Positions 1 through 8,220 of a stretch of DNA of 24,555 nt are shown here, one piece after another; position 1 is the stretch's first letter, and each line of letters opens with the position of its first letter. Made by a program: the position numbers and the translations under genes. This stretch comes from Bacteriovoracaceae bacterium UBA7695 (GTDB taxonomy: Bacteria; Bdellovibrionota; Bacteriovoracia; Bacteriovoracales; Bacteriovoracaceae), in assembly GCA_002482685.1 (NCBI GenBank), contig DLGL01000078.1, positions 40,181-64,735 on the forward strand, written 5' to 3'. The notes under the pieces were generated by a model, which saw only the letters and a list, made by a program, of their open reading frames with translations, ran no database searches and was not told where the DNA came from.

Positions 1-1011
1 ATGCATAAAACGGTTTTCAAAAATCGTTTCTGTTACAATAGAGTTTCCACTCACCACACTCATTAGCGCCATCATCTGGGCCTGGACATCTGTGGGAAAA
101 CCAGGAAACGGCAGGGTTTCAATTGTAGATCCCTTCAGACGATCGGACTTTAATACCTGAACATAATCTCTTCCTATTTCAAATTTGGCTCCCATTTTAG
201 AGAGTGTTTCAATAACAAATTTTAAATGATCAGGATTAAACCCGGTTACTTTAACGTCTCCCCCACTCATGATCCCGGCAATGATGAATGTAGCTGCTTC
301 GATCCGGTCACCAATTACGCGGTAGGGTTTAGGTGAAGCTTTAAGATCATTAATTTTCATTCCGTGGATCGTAATGCGCGAAGTCCCTGCGCCTTCAATT
401 TTCACACCCTGACTCATGAGAAAATCAGCAAGGTCATCAATCTCTGGCTCCATCGCCGCATTTTCAATAACGGTTACTCCTTCGGCAAGAACCGCTGCCA
501 TCATGATATTTTCGGTTGCTCCGACACTTGGAAAAGGAAATGTAACAACCGCTCCCTTCAGTTTCTCGCACCTCGCCTTAATGTAGCCATTTTCAATCTC
601 AATCTGAGCGCCCATTTTTTCTAACCCTAACAAATGGATATCTACCGGGCGGGCACCAATAGCGCATCCCCCGGGAAGAGAAACAGAAGCAACTCCATAA
701 CGAGCAAGTAAAGGGCCTAATACCAGAACAGAGGCACGCATCGTTTTAACCAGTAAGTAGTCAGCATGTTGATTCTCAAGTTGAGTCGCATCAACAACGT
801 AATCACTGTTATTTCTCTGGACTTTAATTCCCATGCTTTCAAGTAGTTTTAAAATTGTGCCCACATCCATGAGATCAGGAATACCAGTAAACTTTACGGG
901 ATAAGGGAAAAGAATGGTTGCGGCCAGAATGGGAAGAGTTGCATTTTTAGCAGAAGAAATTTCTACAGAGCCTTGAAGTTTGCAGGGACCAGTGACTAAA
1001 AGTTTATCCAT
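1..1011 (-). CDS. murA: UDP-N-acetylglucosamine 1-carboxyvinyltransferase MurA (partial, C-terminus off window)
   Basis: MurA transfers enolpyruvate from PEP to UDP-GlcNAc, the first committed step of peptidoglycan synthesis in the cytoplasm. The visible 337 codons run from ATG at 1011 to the left edge; the family is about 420 residues, so roughly the last 80 are missing. The N-terminus carries SAKNATLPIL, the family's (G/S)AKNA substrate-binding segment. The catalytic loop PGGCAIGARPVDIH places the PEP-binding cysteine at residue 116, which predicts a fosfomycin-sensitive type enzyme because the Asp variant is the resistant one. GGATGG lies just upstream of the ATG. It follows prmC on the same strand after a 65-base gap and is probably the last visible gene of the rho-prfA transcription unit, although a weak internal promoter in that A/T-rich gap cannot be excluded. 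Confidence 0.97.
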   Translation of the reverse strand, partial: MDKLLVTGPCKLQGSVEISSAKNATLPILAATILFPYPVKFTGIPDLMDVGTILKLLESMGIKVQRNNSDYVVDATQLENQHADYLLVKTMRASVLVLGPLLARYGVASVSLPGGCAIGARPVDIHLLGLEKMGAQIEIENGYIKARCEKLKGAVVTFPFPSVGATENIMMAAVLAEGVTVIENAAMEPEIDDLADFLMSQGVKIEGAGTSRITIHGMKINDLKASPKPYRVIGDRIEAATFIIAGIMSGGDVKVTGFNPDHLKFVIETLSKMGAKFEIGRDYVQVLKSDRLKGSTIETLPFPGFPTDVQAQMMALMSVVSGNSIVTETIFENRFMH

Positions 1012-1076
1012 AAACCATCCATTAAGTGTTTAGATCATTTTAGAGATAAAAAATTAAAAAGTCTGCAGAATGAAAA

Positions 1077-1928
1077 CTAAGATTGGGTAAAGCGGGCCTT
1101 CACGTAGCGTTTAACGCCCGTCAGATCAGGAGAAACCTTTATATCTTTGAACCCGAGGCGCCCCAGCATCAGCGCCTGATCATCAAGCTCAAGCTCATGA
1201 CCTTCCATCATAAAGGTGCCATTAAGATGGGCCCGAACTTCCTGAAAGAAATCTTCAAACCATAAAACATAATAATCATCAGGTAAGTACAAGGCCTGAT
1301 GAGGCTCATGTTTGTCGACGGAGACATGAACTAAATTTTTATGGGAAGAAGCCTTGATATAAGGGGGATTTGAAACGATGAGATCAAAAATGCCCTCAAC
1401 TTTTGTAAGTCTATCGGATTTTATCATACTTGCACGGTGCTTAAGCCTGAGCCTTTGAGCATTGATACCGGCCACTCTGAGGGCCTCAGGCGAGATATCC
1501 ACTCCAACTCCAGACTTTCCAACCCCTGAGTTAAGAAGACTTAAAAGAATGACTCCGCTCCCGGTTCCTACATCGAGAACCCGCTGGATTTTTCCTTTAA
1601 ACTCCTGAACCAATAAATCAACCATATACTCTGTTTCAGGTCTGGGTATGAGCACATGCTGATCAACATAATAACTATTGTGGTAAAACTCAGCGAAACC
1701 CAAAAGGGTTGATAAAGGAGTTCCTTTAAGGAACTGCTCTTCGAGTTTTTGGCGTTCGAAATCAGACACACTATATTCAGAATGCTCCAGATCCAGGATG
1801 AAATTGCTACTTCTGACTTTCAGAATGTCGATGAGGTCTCTTAAGAAAATATCGAGATTAATTCCGGCATAAAGTTCCTGAAGGAGCGCCTCCTGGTCCT
1901 GATAGAAAGCGGACCAAGATGACCTCAA
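1077..1928 (-). CDS. prmC: Peptide chain release factor N5-glutamine methyltransferase PrmC
   Basis: PrmC (HemK) methylates the glutamine of the GGQ loop of release factors, using S-adenosylmethionine. The 283 residues are the usual length. An N-terminal helical substrate-binding domain (about 1-85) ends in the PLSTLLGFAEFY segment (71-82). It is followed by IPRPETE (94-100), the SAM-binding loop DVGTGSG (119-125) and the catalytic NPPY (187-190) that holds the glutamine amide. The start codon is TTG: the bases at 1926-1928 read TTG on the minus strand, with AGAGG about 11 bases upstream inside the end of prfA and no closer ATG. Only five bases separate it from the prfA stop, so it is almost certainly cotranscribed with its substrate, RF1. 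A TTG start may keep the methyltransferase at a lower level than the factor it modifies (inference). Confidence 0.97.
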   Translation of the reverse strand: MRSSWSAFYQDQEALLQELYAGINLDIFLRDLIDILKVRSSNFILDLEHSEYSVSDFERQKLEEQFLKGTPLSTLLGFAEFYHNSYYVDQHVLIPRPETEYMVDLLVQEFKGKIQRVLDVGTGSGVILLSLLNSGVGKSGVGVDISPEALRVAGINAQRLRLKHRASMIKSDRLTKVEGIFDLIVSNPPYIKASSHKNLVHVSVDKHEPHQALYLPDDYYVLWFEDFFQEVRAHLNGTFMMEGHELELDDQALMLGRLGFKDIKVSPDLTGVKRYVKARFTQS

Positions 1929-1933
1929 GGTTT

Positions 1934-3004
1934 TTATGCCTCTTCTCCTTGAAGAAGGATGGCCTGGTTGTGTGCAATAAGAGCATCAATCACCTCTTCA
2001 ATATCCCCATTCATAAATGAAGGAAGGTTGTAGACGGTGTAGTTGATCCGGTGATCTGAAATGCGTCCCTGAGGATAGTTGTAGGTCCTGATACGCTCTG
2101 AACGGTCACCAGTTCCTACCAATCCCTTACGCATAGATGCCTCTTTGTTATGAGCTTCTTGAATACGGAGATCGTAGATTTTAGCTTTTAGAATTTTGAA
2201 GGCTTTTTCTTTGTTCTTTAACTGCGATCGCTCATCCTGCATGGCAATTACAATACCTGTAGGAGCATGGGTAAGACGAACAGCTGAATCGGAGGTGTTT
2301 ACCGACTGACCACCTGATCCACCGGAACGATAAACGTCGATTCTAATTTCTTCCATGTTAAGTACAACGTCTTCCACTTCATCAGCTTCCGGCATGACTG
2401 CCACAGTTATAGTCGAAGTATGAACGCGTCCCATAGATTCAGTATCAGGCACTCGCTGAACACGGTGAACCCCTGACTCATATTTCATTTTGGAGTAAAC
2501 CTTATCACCAGAAACACTGACGATAATTTCTTTGAGACCCTGGTCACCCTGAGAAATGGAAACAACTTCCGACTTCCAGCCTTTTGTGCCAAAAAAGTTT
2601 TTGTACATACGCCAGCAATCGGCCACAAAGATTGAAGCTTCGTCACCACCAGCACCCGCGCGCATCTCGAGGAGGATGTTCCGGTCATCGTTTGGATCCT
2701 TAGGTAGAAGAAGAAGTTTCATCTCCTGTTCAACCTTAGGCAAAGCGGCTTCAAGTTCGCCTAGCTCTTCCTTGGCCATCTCACGCATCTCTTCATCTTT
2801 TTCATTATGAATGATGTCTTTGTTGCCAGCGATATCTGCGACTAATTTTTTGTATTCACGGAATTTAAAAACGATGGGCTCGATATTTGAGCGCTCAGTA
2901 TTGGTCTCTCTGAGTTCAGTCGGGCGGTCGTAGAGAGTCGGATCCCCCAGCCTTTCAGTTAAAATTTCATAACGTCTCACGACTGCTTCTAATTTATCGA
3001 ACAC
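1934..3004 (-). CDS. prfA: Peptide chain release factor 1
   Basis: RF1 recognises UAA and UAG in the ribosomal A site and triggers hydrolysis of peptidyl-tRNA. The 356 residues match the family. The catalytic GGQ is at 231-233 within RSGGSGGQSVNTSDSA, so Gln233 is the expected PrmC target. The stop-codon recognition element at 186-188 is PDT. It is of the RF1 PxT type, not the RF2 SPF type, although PAT or PVT is the usual RF1 form. The start is GTG at 3004, preceded by AAGGA six bases upstream; no ATG is available at the right position. It lies 13 bases downstream of the DUF1385 gene and five bases before prmC, in one leftward operon that begins with rho. Confidence 0.98.
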   Translation of the reverse strand: MFDKLEAVVRRYEILTERLGDPTLYDRPTELRETNTERSNIEPIVFKFREYKKLVADIAGNKDIIHNEKDEEMREMAKEELGELEAALPKVEQEMKLLLLPKDPNDDRNILLEMRAGAGGDEASIFVADCWRMYKNFFGTKGWKSEVVSISQGDQGLKEIIVSVSGDKVYSKMKYESGVHRVQRVPDTESMGRVHTSTITVAVMPEADEVEDVVLNMEEIRIDVYRSGGSGGQSVNTSDSAVRLTHAPTGIVIAMQDERSQLKNKEKAFKILKAKIYDLRIQEAHNKEASMRKGLVGTGDRSERIRTYNYPQGRISDHRINYTVYNLPSFMNGDIEEVIDALIAHNQAILLQGEEA

Positions 3005-3017
3005 AAGATATCCTTAA

Positions 3018-4142
3018 CTATTCTAAGAAATGATTTAATGTTGCGTTGGAAGATTCAATCTCAGACATGGTCTTGATATCCACTTCCTCTAATTGCATGA
3101 CACGAGTTTTAGCATCTTTAAGATTGAATTTCTCTTCAAGGTAGAGAACCGCTTTGATACTGGCCAGTGCCACTTCAAGCTTCTGATCATCCGGCTCTTT
3201 TGTAGTCAATCGCTGAAGAAGCATTCCGGGGGCCGCCATGGCCTGGGCCCACCATTTATCAGAGCACTTACCAGAAAATTTAATAAGCTCATAGCTGATT
3301 CCGGCAACCGGAAGCATTAGAACAACTTTAAATAATACTGCAGTAATGTGACGAAGAATCGGTGGAAGACCAGTTCCTACTGGAATGATAGTAAACACGG
3401 CCGAGAAAAGAATGATAGAGATGAGAATCAGAAAGAAGACAAAACTTGTTCCACATCTAGGATGGAGTGTTGTGTATTTTCTGGCGTTTTCAACAGTGAG
3501 CTCCATGCCACCTTCAAATGTAGCAATCGATTTATGCTCGGCCCCGTGGTATTGAAACACACGGTAGACGTCTTTCATAAATGATATACCCCAGATATAA
3601 CCCACAAAGATCATCGCTTTGATCACACCGTCAACAGCGTGGAAAGCAAAGCTATCAAGAGTCCAAGAGTAACCAAGAAGGTCCCCGATCCAGAATGCTG
3701 TAGCATGAGGAACAAAAACAAACAGACCAATACCAAAAGCAAACGAAACCGCCATCGTTAGAAACGTAGCGATATCAACTTTTTCTTTTTTCTTCTGACC
3801 AGCTTCAAACTCTGCTTCAGTTTTACCTTTCTTCAGAGCTTTGGCTTTTTCTTCTTCGGCCATCGCAATGTTGGCCGAGTAGTTTAAAGAAACTATTCCA
3901 TTGGCCATGGTCTCAATCAACATCAGAACGCCACGTAGAAAAGGCTTCTTCATGAAATCTAATTTTTTTGAAAGTCCATACCACTGGTCACGTCGTAAAC
4001 GAATAGTGCCATCTGGTTTTCTCACAGCAACCACAAAGGCGTTTGGAGATCGCATCATCACCCCTTCAATCACGGCCTGGCCGCCGATTGAGGTGTATTG
4101 TTTGGCCAGGATGATGGCTATTCGTTTAAACGTATTTTTCAT
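3018..4142 (-). CDS. DUF1385 family integral membrane protein (YqhQ-like)
   Basis: This is a 374-residue membrane protein of unknown biochemical function belonging to the DUF1385 (YqhQ) family. Family hallmarks are GGQAVIEGVMMRS (20-32), YHGAEHK (198-204) and LHPRCGTSF (226-234). Hydrophobic segments are visible at about 125-149, 171-190, 233-254 and 262-285, with a charged Lys/Glu-rich stretch at 92-122 and a soluble C-terminal tail containing DDQKLEVALASIKAVL (318-333). The conserved His, Glu and Cys residues would allow metal or cofactor binding, but no activity is established. Its ATG overlaps the rho stop codon by one base (TAATG), so translation is probably coupled to rho. From memory, DUF1385 genes lie next to prfA in several unrelated bacteria, which hints at a link with translation termination. 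No function is asserted. Confidence 0.93.
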   Translation of the reverse strand: MKNTFKRIAIILAKQYTSIGGQAVIEGVMMRSPNAFVVAVRKPDGTIRLRRDQWYGLSKKLDFMKKPFLRGVLMLIETMANGIVSLNYSANIAMAEEEKAKALKKGKTEAEFEAGQKKKEKVDIATFLTMAVSFAFGIGLFVFVPHATAFWIGDLLGYSWTLDSFAFHAVDGVIKAMIFVGYIWGISFMKDVYRVFQYHGAEHKSIATFEGGMELTVENARKYTTLHPRCGTSFVFFLILISIILFSAVFTIIPVGTGLPPILRHITAVLFKVVLMLPVAGISYELIKFSGKCSDKWWAQAMAAPGMLLQRLTTKEPDDQKLEVALASIKAVLYLEEKFNLKDAKTRVMQLEEVDIKTMSEIESSNATLNHFLE

Positions 4143-5389
4143 TATGAGTTTAATTTATCCAGAAAAGCAGCATTCGTTTTAGTGTCACGAATACGCTCAA
4201 GGATGAATTCCATTGAGTCCATAGTGTTCATTGGGTTAAGCACTCGGCGGAGAACGAAAATTCTCTGAAGATCTTTATCTTTCACAAGGAGATCTTCCTT
4301 ACGAGTAGATGACTTGTTGATATCGAGACATGGGAAAATACGTTTTTCCATGAGCTTTCTATCAAGCTGGATTTCTGAGTTACCAGTACCTTTGAATTCT
4401 TCAAAGATAACTTCATCCATTCTTGAACCGGTATCAATTAGTGCTGTTGCAATAATTGTGAGTGATCCACCGTTTTCGATGTTACGAGCAGCTCCAAAGA
4501 ATCTCTTAGGCTTATGAAGTGCGTTTGAGTCCACACCACCGGAGAGAATTTTACCAGATGGTGGAACAACGGTGTTGTAAGCACGGGCAAGACGAGTGAT
4601 TGAATCCAGAAGGATCACTACGTTTTGTTTTGCTTCAACTAGACGCTTAGCTTTTTCAATAACCATCTCGGCTACTTGTACGTGACGAGTTGCAGGTTCA
4701 TCGAAAGTTGAAGATACAACTTCAGCGCGAACGTTACGTTTCATATCTGTAACTTCTTCCGGACGCTCATCGATTAAAAGAACGATAAGTTTTGTATCAG
4801 GATGGTTATCAGAAATTGAGTTGGCGATATCCTGCATAAGCATGGTTTTACCAGCTTTAGGCGGGGCCACGATCAAACAACGTTGACCGAAACCTTGAGG
4901 AACAAACATATCGATCACTCGAGTTGAGTAGTTCGTTGGTTTTGATTCAAGGTTAATTTTTTCTTCAGGGTAAAGCGGAGTTAAGTTATCAAACAGCACT
5001 GTTGAACGGTGTTGTTCCGGATCACGGAAGTTGATGTGGTTAACTTTAAGAAGAGCGAAATAACGTTCACCTTCTTTAGGAGTACGGATCTGACCTTCAA
5101 TTGTGTCACCAGTACGAAGACCGAAGCGACGGATTTGTGAAGGAGAAACGTAAATATCATCCGCACCTGGAAGATAGTTATATGAAGGAGAACGTAAAAA
5201 GCCAAATCCATCTGGAAGGATCTCTAATACGCCATCTCCAAAAATTTCGATATTATCTTTTGATTGCTTTGTGAGGAGTGAGAAAATGATCTCATGCTTT
5301 TTCATGCCGGCGGCATTTTCAATGAGGGCGTCTTCCGCCATTTTAGTTAGCTCTTCGATGTCTTTGTCACGCAATCCGCTCAGATGCAT
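4142..5389 (-). CDS. rho: Transcription termination factor Rho
   Basis: Rho is a hexameric RNA-dependent ATPase that releases untranslated nascent RNA from RNA polymerase. The 415 residues match the compact form of the family without large N-terminal insertions. The N-terminal helical region is followed by the primary RNA-binding cold-shock-like domain (about 48-125, with GDGVLEILPDGFGFLRS). The motor domain has Walker A APPKAGKT (175-182), Walker B VVILLDSITR (257-266), the Q-loop PPSGKILSGGVDS (276-288) and the R-loop FKGTGN (332-337). ATG 5389 is preceded by GTGGAG at a good distance. A sigma70-type promoter about 120 bases upstream and a hairpin in the leader suggest independent control of this operon, which continues into DUF1385, prfA, prmC and murA. 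Rho is likely to matter locally because several convergent gene ends here lack an intrinsic terminator. Confidence 0.98.
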   Translation of the reverse strand: MHLSGLRDKDIEELTKMAEDALIENAAGMKKHEIIFSLLTKQSKDNIEIFGDGVLEILPDGFGFLRSPSYNYLPGADDIYVSPSQIRRFGLRTGDTIEGQIRTPKEGERYFALLKVNHINFRDPEQHRSTVLFDNLTPLYPEEKINLESKPTNYSTRVIDMFVPQGFGQRCLIVAPPKAGKTMLMQDIANSISDNHPDTKLIVLLIDERPEEVTDMKRNVRAEVVSSTFDEPATRHVQVAEMVIEKAKRLVEAKQNVVILLDSITRLARAYNTVVPPSGKILSGGVDSNALHKPKRFFGAARNIENGGSLTIIATALIDTGSRMDEVIFEEFKGTGNSEIQLDRKLMEKRIFPCLDINKSSTRKEDLLVKDKDLQRIFVLRRVLNPMNTMDSMEFILERIRDTKTNAAFLDKLNS

Positions 5390-5468
5390 TTGAACTCCAC
5401 GGTAATGTTAATTGAAATTGATTTTTTGAGTTGATGATTCATTTATATAAATTTTTAGGGAATTAAAT

Positions 5469-5481
5469 CTCGATAATCGAG
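5469..5481 (-). promoter_or_regulatory. Hairpin in the rho leader
   Basis: CTCGATAATCGAG can fold into a five-base-pair stem with a three-base loop. It lies about 25 bases downstream of the predicted rho transcription start and about 80 bases before the ATG. There is no run of T after it in the transcript direction, so it is not a canonical terminator. It could be an RNA-stability or autoregulatory element; rho leaders are autoregulated in E. coli, but that mechanism is not demonstrated here. Confidence 0.35.
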
Positions 5482-5511
5482 TAACAGCGAAACAACTTGT
5501 TGAATAAAGAT

Positions 5512-5539
5512 ATATTAGCCTGAAAGTGATAGAAGTCAA
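5512..5539 (-). promoter_or_regulatory. rho: Sigma70-type promoter of the rho operon
   Basis: On the minus strand TTGACT (5539-5534) and TAATAT (5517-5512) are separated by 16 bases. The predicted transcript begins near 5505 and has a leader of about 115 bases before the rho ATG. This is the best promoter-like pair in the 248-base divergent gap between rho and dinB. Confidence 0.6.
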
Positions 5540-5637
5540 TTCTTATCTCTATTAAATATCAGTACCTTATGACACCATCTTGGCCCAGTCTGCTTAATAA
5601 ACATTCCATTTCCGTATTTTTTACGTACAGTCATCAC

Positions 5638-6702
5638 ATGCGTAAAATAATCCACGTAGATATGGATGCTTTCTTTGCGGCGGTTGAAATGAGGGATAAC
5701 CCTGCTTTGAGGAACGTTCCCATGGCCGTTGGTGGATCCTCTGATCGCCGGGGTGTGATCTCCACTTCGAACTACGAGGCCAGAAAATTCGGTGTCCGCT
5801 CAGCGATGCCGACCGCTACGGCCATGAAGCTCTGCCCCCAATTGGTTTTAGTCAGATCAAATTTTGCTAAGTATCAGGAAGCTTCCGAGCAAGTTTTTGA
5901 AATATTCCATCAATATACTCATTTGGTTGAGGGACTCTCCTTAGATGAGGCCTTTCTTGATGTCACCGACTCTCCACTTTGTAAGGGATCGGCGACCCTT
6001 ATGGCCCAGGAGATTCGTCAAAAGATTCAGGCGAAAACAGGACTTACTGCTTCTGCAGGAATTGCCACTAATAAACTTATCGCTAAACTAGCAAGCGATA
6101 TCAATAAACCCAATGGCCTCTTTACTGTTGCCCCCTCACAGGTAGACTCGTTCATCCAAAAAGTTTCAATTGAAAGAATTTGGGGAGTGGGAAAAGTTAC
6201 CGCAAAACGAATGCACGAGTTAGGAATAAAAACCTGCCTAGATATGCAAAAATTTAGCCGCTCCGATCTGATTCATTTATTTGGTAAATTTGGTGATCAT
6301 CTGTATGATTTTTGCCGGGGAATTGATGAGAGAGAAGTTGAAACTGAGCACGAAAGAAAGTCACTTGGTACTGAAAAAACTTTCAGTCAGGATATCTCAG
6401 ACTTTGAAGAGATGAAAAATCATGTCGTCAGGATGGTGGCGGAAGTAAAAGAATCTCTTGAGAACTATCAGGATAAAATCATTAAAAACCTTCATGTTAA
6501 AATCAAGTATCATGACTTCAAGCAGACAACGATAGAAAGACAAATGCCCATCAGTGAAGAAAGTTTTATCCTGCTTCTTGAAGAGCGCTGGCATCAGGAT
6601 CCCCGGGCCGTGAGGCTATTGGGCGTAGGTGTTAAGTTTGAAGAAGTGAAAACAAAAGAAATTTTTCAACTCCCGTTGCTAGCTCATGCATGTATGAAGT
6701 AA
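5638..6702 (+). CDS. dinB: DNA polymerase IV (Y-family, translesion)
   Basis: DinB is an error-prone Y-family polymerase that bypasses damaged template bases. I place the start at ATG 5638 because the protein then begins MRKIIHVDMD, nearly identical to the E. coli enzyme, and is 354 residues long; an upstream ATG at 5569 would add 23 unrelated residues. Catalytic acids are D8 and D103/E104 (SLDEAFLD), with the FF steric-gate pair at 12-13. The little-finger domain is complete, and the C-terminus contains QLPLL, a good match to the sliding-clamp binding motif. No clear Shine-Dalgarno precedes 5638 and I recognise no LexA box in the upstream gap, so SOS control cannot be claimed. ruvX follows after six bases, giving a small replication/repair group. 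Confidence 0.97.
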   Translation: MRKIIHVDMDAFFAAVEMRDNPALRNVPMAVGGSSDRRGVISTSNYEARKFGVRSAMPTATAMKLCPQLVLVRSNFAKYQEASEQVFEIFHQYTHLVEGLSLDEAFLDVTDSPLCKGSATLMAQEIRQKIQAKTGLTASAGIATNKLIAKLASDINKPNGLFTVAPSQVDSFIQKVSIERIWGVGKVTAKRMHELGIKTCLDMQKFSRSDLIHLFGKFGDHLYDFCRGIDEREVETEHERKSLGTEKTFSQDISDFEEMKNHVVRMVAEVKESLENYQDKIIKNLHVKIKYHDFKQTTIERQMPISEESFILLLEERWHQDPRAVRLLGVGVKFEEVKTKEIFQLPLLAHACMK

Positions 6703-6708
6703 AAACTA

Positions 6709-7185
6709 ATGATGAATGAATTCCATTTGCCAACCACTCATGCCCTAAATCTTAAAATGATTCTCGCTATGGATTTTGGAACCAAATTTATTGGTCTGGC
6801 CACCTATTGCGTAAACCGCGACCCCTACCCTACTCCATACGGTCGCATCGCAAACACAGGTCCAGACAGTGTCTTGAAAGAGTTAAAAAAAATTTTGGAT
6901 GATGAATGTGTCGACGTTGTCGTGATCGGTCTGCCTCATTTGATCGACGGTAAAAAGACGGCCTCAACAGAGAGGGCCCAGCAGTTTGTAAACTCTATAC
7001 GCGATCAAATAAGTCAGCCAGTAGAAGAACAAGATGAAACCCTCTCCACTTTTGAAGCTGAGTCTCGGATGAAGTCTCTTCCACAATATAATTTCAAAAT
7101 TGACCTCACTCAGATTGACGCTGTTGCTGCCTGTGTAATTTTAGAAGATTTTATTCGCCGCACGAAGGGCAGTCATCATTTATAA
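6709..7185 (+). CDS. ruvX: YqgF/RuvX family RNase H-fold nuclease (putative pre-16S rRNA nuclease / Holliday junction resolvase)
   Basis: This protein belongs to the YqgF/RuvX family, which has an RNase H-like fold and is linked to 16S rRNA 5'-end maturation and, in some bacteria, Holliday junction resolution. Visible motifs are AMDFGTKFIGLA with the first catalytic Asp, VVVIGLPHLIDG, the downstream acidic segment EEQDETLSTFEAESRM, and IDAVAACVILEDFI with the last catalytic Asp. The open frame from ATG 6709 gives 158 residues. Family members usually begin right before the DFGTK-type motif, so ATG 6757 (142 residues) is a reasonable alternative. Neither start has a strong Shine-Dalgarno; 6709 lies just six bases after the dinB stop, which favours coupled translation. 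mltG follows nine bases after the stop. Confidence 0.92.
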   Translation: MMNEFHLPTTHALNLKMILAMDFGTKFIGLATYCVNRDPYPTPYGRIANTGPDSVLKELKKILDDECVDVVVIGLPHLIDGKKTASTERAQQFVNSIRDQISQPVEEQDETLSTFEAESRMKSLPQYNFKIDLTQIDAVAACVILEDFIRRTKGSHHL

Positions 7186-7194
7186 TATCAGGCT

Positions 7195-8220
7195 ATGATT
7201 AAAAAATTACTGATGACTGTATTAATACTGGGTCTTTTAGGTCTGGTTACTCTTGGTGGGTATTTAGGTTACTCTTACACCCAAACTTACCAAGGACCTG
7301 ATGCCAATTTCGTAGTCGAAAACGGCGACACTTTTGGACGCATCAATCAGCGCCTTTATACTCAGGGACTAATTTCAAATAAGCGCCTTTTTCATTACCT
7401 GGCCAAATACCAACAAGTCATGACTAAATTCAGGGCAGGAAGTTACACCATTCCTAGTGGCTCAAATATGAATGGAGTTCTCTCTACTCTTGTCTACGGC
7501 CAACCTAATCTCACCAGCATTACTATTCCGGAAGGAAAAAATATGTATGAGATTGCCAAACTTTTCAACCTTTCGGGGATAACTTCAGAGACCGATTTTC
7601 TGAGTGTTGTTCAAAATCCGGATTTTATTTCTATGCTGGAAATTTCAGCTCCCTCTCTGGAAGGATACCTTTATCCTGAAACATATCGTTTCGCTCCTAA
7701 TACGCCGGCCAGGACAGTCGTTAAAACCATGATCGATCTCTTCAATCGCAAAACTCAAAAGATTGATTTTTCTCATCCCTTCTTGAACAAACATCAAATA
7801 ATTATCCTCGCTTCAGTAGTTGAAAAAGAAACGGGAGCAAAAATTGAACGACCGGCTATCGCAGGAGTTTTCACAAACCGACTTAAGAAAAGAATGCGAT
7901 TGGAATCAGATCCAACCACGATCTATGGCATCTGGAAGCGGTATACTGGAAATATCAAGAAAGCAGATCTTCTGGAATACACGCCCTATAACACCTACAA
8001 AGTCCCCGCTTTACCTCAAGGACCAATTTCAAATCCTAGCCTGGAAGCGATTCAGGCCGTACTAAATCCCGAAGCCCATGAGTATCTATTTTTTGTAAGT
8101 AAAAATGACGGGACTCATGTCTTCACTAAGTCTTATAAAGATCATTTGCAGGCGGTCGATAACTTTCAAAGAAATTCACGGGCAAGAAGCGGAAAGAGTT
8201 GGCGGGACCTAAAGCAGTAA
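7195..8220 (+). CDS. mltG: Endolytic murein transglycosylase MltG
   Basis: MltG (YceG) is an inner-membrane lytic transglycosylase that cuts nascent glycan strands and is thought to end their polymerisation. The 341-residue protein has an N-terminal membrane anchor (about 4-27) and a periplasmic LysM-like region with the VVENGDTF segment (40-47). The catalytic YceG domain follows, with YLYPETYRF (158-166), the VEKETG motif (209-214) that carries the catalytic glutamate, LESDPTTIYG (236-245), and the substrate-groove segment YNTYKVPALPQGPISNP (265-281). The FFVSKNDGTHVFT block (299-311) is also typical. Older databases mislabel this family as aminodeoxychorismate lyase; the true PabC-like gene here is at 17974-18774. 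Its stop codon overlaps the end of the convergent gene downstream, leaving no space for a terminator. Confidence 0.97.
   Translation: MIKKLLMTVLILGLLGLVTLGGYLGYSYTQTYQGPDANFVVENGDTFGRINQRLYTQGLISNKRLFHYLAKYQQVMTKFRAGSYTIPSGSNMNGVLSTLVYGQPNLTSITIPEGKNMYEIAKLFNLSGITSETDFLSVVQNPDFISMLEISAPSLEGYLYPETYRFAPNTPARTVVKTMIDLFNRKTQKIDFSHPFLNKHQIIILASVVEKETGAKIERPAIAGVFTNRLKKRMRLESDPTTIYGIWKRYTGNIKKADLLEYTPYNTYKVPALPQGPISNPSLEAIQAVLNPEAHEYLFFVSKNDGTHVFTKSYKDHLQAVDNFQRNSRARSGKSWRDLKQ

Noticed and set aside
364..624. Open frame of 86 codons antisense to murA
   Set aside because: It lies wholly opposite clearly conserved murA sequence and its translation resembles no protein.
5613..5625. CGTA-N5-TACG as a LexA operator before dinB
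   Set aside because: Arms are only four bases and it does not match the SOS box patterns I know.
5569..5637. N-terminal extension of DinB from ATG 5569
   Set aside because: The 23 extra residues are unlike the family, and the protein from 5638 begins exactly as other DinB proteins do.
7195..8220. Calling this gene an aminodeoxychorismate lyase
   Set aside because: That is an old label for the YceG family; membrane anchor and catalytic motifs show the transglycosylase MltG.
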